Part shown: positions 59,615 through 64,000 of the stretch, piece by piece | Layout of the letters: each line of letters opens with the position of its first letter | Numbering within the stretch: position 1 is the stretch's first letter | From: Bacteroidaceae bacterium | Lineage (GTDB): Bacteria > Bacteroidota > Bacteroidia > Bacteroidales > Bacteroidaceae | Length of the DNA stretch: 64,000 bases | Reading direction: 5' to 3' | Assembly: GCA_017619335.1 (NCBI GenBank) | Contig: JAFZSP010000091.1 | Coordinates: 93,454 to 157,453 of the forward strand | The notes under the pieces: model-generated | Told to the model about the DNA's origin: nothing | What the model saw: the letters and a program-made list of their open reading frames with translations, nothing else | Database searches by the model: none | Program-made: the position numbers and the translations under genes

Positions 59615-61916
59615 CATATTTCTGCTTGTACTCTGCTGTCTTGCAGTAGCGTCCGGTGGCTTCGTCAAAGATGATGTGCCCGCGATTTTTCCAGCTTCTG
59701 AGGGTGGCTCCGCCGTCATTGGGTCGTCCCTGCGCCTGCCGCATGCGCATGTAATCTTCTTCGGTGAACTCGTCCGGCAGTTCCTCCAGCAGGTTCGTGG
59801 GGCCGCGCTGCTTCTGGATGTCCATTTCCTCGCGCAGTTCCTTGTCCAGTTGTCGGCCGAAGTAGAGCATCTTGCACCAGAGGTTGTACTGCTGGCTCCA
59901 GTGGACGAAGTCGGCGATTTCGCGTGACCACTTGTACCCGTGGGCCACATAGAGCACCATTCCTTTGAGCCATGCGATGACGTTGGCGCGGTAGGAGAGG
60001 ATCTCGTAGGCTTCGGAGTCATAGAGCTTTGCGATGTCACTGTTCTCCTGTCTCATTTCCATCGAGAGCTTCTTGGCCTGTGGACACTCGATGAGTCCGC
60101 TGGCGGCCTCCAGCCGGTCAATGTAGGGTTTGAGTTCCTGTGCGAAGGTGTGGTCATAGATGCCCAGGATGGGAGGTTTGTCATCGTTGCTGTCACTCTT
60201 GATGATGGTGGCGATGTCGAGTCTGCTGATGGTGCCGTCGTTGATCATTTTGTAAAGGAATTTCCGGGCGTTTGGCGGTGTGGTGGAGGCGTTGAAGTTC
60301 CAGCGCAGGGGTGCGATGCCTGAGACCGAGTCGGCTCCCACGCGTTCCTGTCCGGCCAGCGAGTTGTCGAAGGCCTTGCGGATGAGCAGTCCCACCTCGT
60401 CCGCCGTGCCCTTGGAGGTCACCTTCTTCAGGGCTTCTATCTCGTCCACGATGGTGAAGACGAATCGCTGACCGTTATTGTTGGCATCCACGATACGCTG
60501 GTTGAAGACGGCATCCGTCAGGTTGTCTATGAGCATCTGTATGCAGATGTCTGCTGGGCGGGGGTCCTTCTTGGGCCTGCTGCCGGGATTCTTCTGCTTC
60601 CAGTCGGACTCGCGCTGGCGGTTGGGAAGGTCCCGCTGGCGTATGTCCTCCATGATGTACTCGATGGGCTTCTTGATGCTTCCCTTGCCGATGCTCTGTC
60701 GGCCGACGAGGACGCTCATGAACGTGGGCTCGTGCTCCACGTTGTCCCAGTAGCGGAACCGCACTCCGTGCAGGTGTACGCCCAGTGCCGGGAACACCGT
60801 GCTGGCCACTGCGGGTTTGTACAGCGCCGGGACGTTCTTGGTGAGCAGCCGGATGAGTGGCGGCAGCCGTCGGGGCAGCGGCGGCGGCGAGGTCATCGTG
60901 CCTCCGCAGGCCTTGACGATGTTCGAAGATTTCAGGGCCGCCATCACCTGCTTCAGGCGGTAGGGCATGCCCTCCATCTTGGCCTGCAGGGCGCTCTGGA
61001 TCTTCTTGCGTTTCTCCTCCTGGGGGAATCCGTCATAGCAGGGAATCACCTGATCCAGCCACTCGGCGTTTCGGCCGCAGATGTGCCGGAGGTCACAGGC
61101 CAGCTGGTATGTCAGCGTGTCGCGGTCGCCCCGAGTGGGCTCTTTCCCTTCGTTGAACAGCTCCCAGTACTTCTGGATGATGTCCGTGTAGGGTGTGCCC
61201 TTGTAGGAGGTGGGGAAGGTGTCTTGTCGTCCCTCCCCATGTTCTTCGGTGGGCGGAGGGAGCGTCCGTGTGGGGTTCTGTTCCCACGGCCTGTAATGCT
61301 TGTTGGCCTTCTTCGCCTCGGGCGGCACCTCCTCCAGCCCGGCGGTCTCGCGCTCCTTCAGGCGCTGGAACTCGGCGGCGCTCTCCTCTGTGGTCAGCGG
61401 CTCCTGGAAGATGGCGTCGTCCAGATAGAAGAGGTTGTCGGGCGTCGCGGGCCCGGTGAAGAGCACCCTTGCCAGTCCGCGCGAGTTGGTGTCATACTCT
61501 GTCTGCGTGGCCATGCTGAGGGCATACTGGCACTCGCGGATGGTCCTGCCGGGCTGGCGGCGGCACACGGCGTGCAGCCCGTAACGCGCCGACCCCGAGA
61601 GCTCCAGCAGCCCTATCTCATCCTTCCGCTCCAGCAGCACCTCCCTGATGCGCGCCTGTTCCCCGGGGTCCCCGCAGTCAATGTCGTGGGCAAATGTCGA
61701 TGACGGATGACAGCAGCCGCGGAGCACACCATCCGGCAGTAAGTCGTTATAGCAGTACTGCACTTGACTGCCCTTTGCACGCTCATCACCGCCGCGTGCG
61801 TCAAGGAAATTCCGAACATTCTCCGCTGCATTACGCTGTGTCACATAGTCCTCCCTCGTGGTGACGGGGCGGGCCGCCTTGTGCCCGCTCCCGTCCATAT
61901 AGATCAGATTCACCAT
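59604..61916 (-). CDS. BT4734-type primase-like protein with C-terminal P-loop ATPase (DUF3987-like)
   Basis: The 770-residue protein has an N-terminal BT4734/VirE-N-like domain (~40-175: FAHDIDCGDPGEQARI, LLELSGSARYGLHAV, NSRGLARVLFTG). A helical middle follows (~240-330: YQLACDLRHICGRNAEWLDQ). The C-terminal ATPase region has a P-loop-like VGRQSIGKGSIKKP and a Walker B-like VFTIVDEIEAL. Such proteins occur in Bacteroidetes mobile elements, probably in replication (primase or helicase). The P-loop has Gly-Ser after the GK, a departure from GK[ST] that may matter. Confidence 0.75.
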   Translation of the reverse strand: MVNLIYMDGSGHKAARPVTTREDYVTQRNAAENVRNFLDARGGDERAKGSQVQYCYNDLLPDGVLRGCCHPSSTFAHDIDCGDPGEQARIREVLLERKDEIGLLELSGSARYGLHAVCRRQPGRTIRECQYALSMATQTEYDTNSRGLARVLFTGPATPDNLFYLDDAIFQEPLTTEESAAEFQRLKERETAGLEEVPPEAKKANKHYRPWEQNPTRTLPPPTEEHGEGRQDTFPTSYKGTPYTDIIQKYWELFNEGKEPTRGDRDTLTYQLACDLRHICGRNAEWLDQVIPCYDGFPQEEKRKKIQSALQAKMEGMPYRLKQVMAALKSSNIVKACGGTMTSPPPLPRRLPPLIRLLTKNVPALYKPAVASTVFPALGVHLHGVRFRYWDNVEHEPTFMSVLVGRQSIGKGSIKKPIEYIMEDIRQRDLPNRQRESDWKQKNPGSRPKKDPRPADICIQMLIDNLTDAVFNQRIVDANNNGQRFVFTIVDEIEALKKVTSKGTADEVGLLIRKAFDNSLAGQERVGADSVSGIAPLRWNFNASTTPPNARKFLYKMINDGTISRLDIATIIKSDSNDDKPPILGIYDHTFAQELKPYIDRLEAASGLIECPQAKKLSMEMRQENSDIAKLYDSEAYEILSYRANVIAWLKGMVLYVAHGYKWSREIADFVHWSQQYNLWCKMLYFGRQLDKELREEMDIQKQRGPTNLLEELPDEFTEEDYMRMRQAQGRPNDGGATLRSWKNRGHIIFDEATGRYCKTAEYKQKYAKS

Positions 61917-61921
61917 GCGCG

Positions 61922-62314
61922 TTATACCCCTCCTTCCAGTTTGTCCTCCACATAGAGTCCTGCCAGTGTGGCCTCGTTACGCAGCAGTCGGCAGAAGTCC
62001 TCGCGCTGCTCCGAAGGCAGCCAGAAGATGAAGCGGTCATAGCCGTCCAGGCCGTAGGACACCGTGCTGTGCGGCAGTCTCAGTACCGGCTTGCGGCGGA
62101 TGCGCTTGCGGCGCAGGAAGTCGAAGGTGCCGTTGGAGAGCAGCTGACCGCGGCCCATGCCGCAGAACGGCTTCACCAGTCCCACACGAGGATTCGTCGG
62201 CATCACCTGCACGTAATCCATTCCAGTCTCTGTCTCGCTGACGGCCACCAGGGCGCTCAGCGTCGTCATCTTGACGTTGTTTGCTTTCTCGTTTGTTTTG
62301 TTAATATTTTTCAT
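61922..62314 (-). CDS. Hypothetical protein (130 aa)
   Basis: I do not recognise this protein. It has a short Asn/Lys-rich start, a central segment with MDYVQVMPTNPRVGLVKPF and a basic patch FDFLRRKRIRRKPVLRL, then GYDRFIFWLPSEQREDFCRLL. It ends five bases before the primase-like gene, so the two are almost certainly co-transcribed. The basic patch suggests nucleic-acid contact, which is only a guess. Confidence 0.6.
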   Translation of the reverse strand: MKNINKTNEKANNVKMTTLSALVAVSETETGMDYVQVMPTNPRVGLVKPFCGMGRGQLLSNGTFDFLRRKRIRRKPVLRLPHSTVSYGLDGYDRFIFWLPSEQREDFCRLLRNEATLAGLYVEDKLEGGV

Positions 62315-62407
62315 TGTTTTGAGTTGTTTTTGCGAGAAGAAGTTTTCGGAATCCGGTGGCCACCTTTAATCACGTGAAGACTCCTTCTGCTTCAACTCAA
62401 GTTTTGT

Positions 62408-62680
62408 TTAGAGATTAATTCTGATTACATTGAAGTCATTGTAAATCCGTCCGTTATATTCGCGGAGACGAATGCCAAAGTGTACGTCCACGTGCTGTCC
62501 AGTCGTCAGCGACGTCTCGGGGATCTTGTCGTTGAAGAGGTCAAAGGCGACCTCGTTGGGGAAGGCGATGCTGGGGTCATCCTCGCGCACGGCGATGGTC
62601 AGCTTGCGCCACTGTGTTCCCTCTCGGCTCAACCCCTCCTGGAGGGGGAGCACCCTTGTAATCTTGCCAGATAGTCTCAT
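62408..62680 (-). CDS. DUF3127-like single-strand-binding-fold protein (90 aa)
   Basis: The 90-residue protein has the DUF3127 layout: MRLSGKITRVLPLQEGLSRE, then EGTQWRKLTIAVRE, EVAFDLFNDKI and HVDVHFGIRLREYNGRIYND ending in FNVIRINL. Small proteins of this type have an OB-like pattern and are found with phage-type replication genes in Bacteroidetes. Its position upstream of the primase-like gene fits a DNA-replication module. Binding to single-stranded DNA is inferred. Confidence 0.75.
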   Translation of the reverse strand: MRLSGKITRVLPLQEGLSREGTQWRKLTIAVREDDPSIAFPNEVAFDLFNDKIPETSLTTGQHVDVHFGIRLREYNGRIYNDFNVIRINL

Positions 62681-62739
62681 AATGTTACTTTTTACTCGCG
62701 CCTTTCCGCGAGGGTCTTAGTTGTTTATAATTTACTCAA

Positions 62740-62998
62740 CTTTCGCAAGTAATGCCGTAGGCATTTGATAGGGGTAGCCAGCCAATTCATTGGCTGGTAT
62801 GTGATGGTTGGGGAAAATGCGTGCCTTTAGGTACGCGACAACAGATCCCTATCGCGTACCTAAAGGCACGCGTTATCCATCGCCCCTTCATACCAGCCAT
62901 TAAAATGGCTGGCCGCTCGGCCCAAAGGGACGCTTGACCCTTCAAGAACCATTGTCTTGCCCCTACGGGGCTGTCATTTCCGTGCGTCCTTCGCACGT
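62740..62998. repeat. Nested palindromic repeat element, copy B
   Basis: It shares with copy A the identical 53-nt core (arms 62819-62838 and 62852-62871), in the same orientation. Its left arm corresponds to the inverted right arm of copy A, so the flanks are exchanged around the core. The right end is less clear and contains extra small hairpins (CCCCTACGGGG; CGTGCG..CGCACG). It lies between a promoter at 63045 and the DUF3127 gene. The 60 bases 62681-62739 hold nothing I can identify. Confidence 0.85.
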
Positions 62999-63044
62999 CT
63001 GTTCCAGTATGTCAAAGATCGCTTGTCATTTTTGTTTGACGCTG

Positions 63045-63052
63045 CAAAGATA
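63045..63052 (-). promoter_or_regulatory. -7 box upstream of copy B and the DUF3127 gene
   Basis: TATCTTTG followed by CAGCG on the minus strand lies directly beyond the terminator of the preceding gene. Transcripts would run through copy B before reaching the DUF3127 gene. Confidence 0.45.
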
Positions 63053-63057
63053 CGCAT

Positions 63058-63090
63058 AAAAAAAACGTCCCAGATGCTCTGGAACGTTTT
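63058..63090 (-). terminator. Intrinsic terminator of the 159-aa gene
   Basis: On the minus strand: AAAACGT-T-CCAGA, loop GCA, TCTGG-G-ACGTTTT, then further T. One mismatch in the stem. Confidence 0.85.
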
Positions 63091-63119
63091 GGGAAAGATT
63101 TGGGAAGGATTTGGGAAAA

Positions 63120-63599
63120 TCACACCGTCGGCAGGCACGCTTTTCCCAGTTCTTCGGCCAATTTCAAGGCCACTTCGCGGCATATCGCAAACTCCGGCTG
63201 GTCGCTGCGGCTCACACGCACCTCCTCCATCCGCGTGGCATCGTAGCTCATGAAGGACAGCGTGCACAGCTTGCGGATATTCTCGTAGCAGCAGTCATGC
63301 TCCTCAGGGAAGCGGACAGGCAGAGATTGGATTTTCTCGCAGAACTGCTGTACATCCACAGGGTAGTTGCACGCCCAGCGCAGATACCAGTAGGCTCCAG
63401 CCCAACGGCGCTTCGTGCTGATCACCAGCCCCTTGCCCACGCAGGCCCGCAAGGCGGCCGCCACCTGTTCGTCCGTGAATCCATGATGCCGTGCGTCACC
63501 GCCCAGCGTCACACCACCGTGGATGGTAATCTCCTTGGCAATAAAGTTGCCAGGACTGTACACCTTGATGCAGAAGTCATTATCGCTCTCCATGGTCAT
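63120..63599 (-). CDS. Hypothetical element protein (159 aa)
   Basis: I do not recognise a named family. After a short N-terminal motif (VYSPGNFIAKEITIHGG) there is a helical region FTDEQVAAALRACVGKGLVI and GAYWYLRWACNYPVDVQQFCEKI, then a cysteine-containing C-terminal part (CCYENIRKLCTLSFMSYD). The layout suggests a small helix-turn-helix-like core, but this is unproven. The start overlaps the upstream gene by 20 bases, and it ends with its own terminator. Confidence 0.65.
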   Translation of the reverse strand: MTMESDNDFCIKVYSPGNFIAKEITIHGGVTLGGDARHHGFTDEQVAAALRACVGKGLVISTKRRWAGAYWYLRWACNYPVDVQQFCEKIQSLPVRFPEEHDCCYENIRKLCTLSFMSYDATRMEEVRVSRSDQPEFAICREVALKLAEELGKACLPTV

Positions 63600-63978
63600 C
63601 CATCCTTCCCTGATTTGTCACGATCGTGTGAGCGATGTTATTGCCAGGACTCATCACCTGCACATCGGCCCGCTTTATCTGGATCTTCGCGCCCTCCTGC
63701 ACGTTCTGCTCCTGCACCCTATTACGGATAGCCTCACGGAACTTGCGTGCCACGTCGCGCTTGAGCATCGTTTCCACCATCTTGCGAGCCTCGTCACGTT
63801 CCGAGGCATCCTCGCAGGCGGCAATCTGTTCCACCATGTTGTCAAACGTCACACGGTTCGTCCAACCGTCGTTCAGCTGAGCCTTCTGCGCCTCGTTCTC
63901 GGCCTCCAACACCGCCACACGCTGCAGCAGCTCGCTCACCTTGTCACACGCATCCACCAGGTCACGGCAATGGTTCAT
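63580..63978 (-). CDS. Coiled-coil hypothetical protein, start uncertain near window edge
   Basis: From ATG 63978 the product is 132 residues; a TTG at 63996 and an open frame to the edge leave room for a longer protein. It holds a heptad-patterned helix (VSELLQRVAVLEAENEAQKA), a second charged helix (~55-100) and a C-terminal motif VQVMSPGNNIAHTIVTNQG. That motif recurs at the N-terminus of the next gene. Unknown function. Confidence 0.6.
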   Translation of the reverse strand: MNHCRDLVDACDKVSELLQRVAVLEAENEAQKAQLNDGWTNRVTFDNMVEQIAACEDASERDEARKMVETMLKRDVARKFREAIRNRVQEQNVQEGAKIQIKRADVQVMSPGNNIAHTIVTNQGRMDDHGER

Positions 63979-64000
63979 CACCCACCACAGCCGCAAGTTC

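Larger units (their letters stand above)
59121..64000. mobile_element. Candidate integrated element or genomic island (right end outside window)
   Basis: All genes from here to the window end are on the minus strand, none is a core gene, and they include a primase-like/ATPase protein of a type found in Bacteroidetes mobile DNA. The block directly follows tRNA-Phe. No integrase and no repeated tRNA end was found in the window, so mobility is unproven. Base composition is not obviously different from the rest. Confidence 0.35.

Overview
The window is a chromosomal segment of a Bacteroidales bacterium, most probably a Prevotellaceae or close relative. The reasons are direct: type IX secretion / gliding genes (gldK-L-M-N, gldH, porU, porV), a fused SecDF, Bacteroidetes-type promoters (a TTTG box about 19-20 nt before TAnnTTTG), and almost no Shine-Dalgarno sites. 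The species cannot be fixed from the sequence alone.

Layout. 1-5283: the T9SS core operon gldK (5' end outside the window), gldL, gldM, gldN, then an outer-membrane barrel gene. 5284-7281: priA. 7315-16647, all minus strand: a thioredoxin-like lipoprotein, an OmpA/TPR lipoprotein, xerD, secDF, an endonuclease/phosphatase-fold membrane protein and a rhomboid protease. 16867-23401, plus strand: HU, argS, an RNase H-like protein, an ABC exporter and a membrane sulfatase-fold enzyme. 23.5-26.1 kb: a nested palindromic repeat, then NfeD / a 26-residue membrane protein / flotillin. 26.3-36 kb: a SpmAB-type membrane protein, a fasciclin lipoprotein, holB-ricT-like-gldH, purE, ispG, cysS. 36-42.2 kb, minus strand: FAH-family hydrolase, porU, porV, ispF. 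42.4-46.1 kb: a secreted Gfo/Idh/MocA oxidoreductase with a HEAT-DUF1080 protein, a likely 3-keto-sugar pair. 46.3-58.6 kb: PAP2-barrel fusion, UvrA paralogue, pdxB, acpP-fabF-rnc, GH3-family enzyme, Ig-like lipoprotein, DUF3108. 58.7-59.1 kb: tRNA-Pro(CGG) and tRNA-Phe(GAA). From 59.1 kb to the end, minus strand: an accessory module with a BT4734-type primase-like/ATPase protein, a DUF3127 protein and unknown genes, possibly a mobile element beside tRNA-Phe.

How it fits together: GldK/L/M/N, PorU and PorV form most of one machine (motor, ring, sortase and shuttle); SecDF supplies its Sec-exported substrates. AcpP, FabF and Rnc form the conserved fatty-acid/RNase III cluster. IspG and IspF both serve the MEP isoprenoid pathway.

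The least expected signal is repeat structure rather than a gene cluster. (i) Tandem heptamers of differing sequence sit at gene ends and just before start codons at about a dozen places, and also lie inside priA and a uvrA paralogue. (ii) Nested palindromic elements (8.3, 23.5, 36.0, 55.7 and 62.8 kb) occur beside genes, and two of them appear to supply the first codons of lipoproteins. (iii) Three housekeeping proteins (PriA, HolB, IspG) seem to lack an internal domain expected in relatives; in PriA a heptamer tract lies exactly at the gap. No CRISPR array, rRNA or complete insertion sequence was seen.
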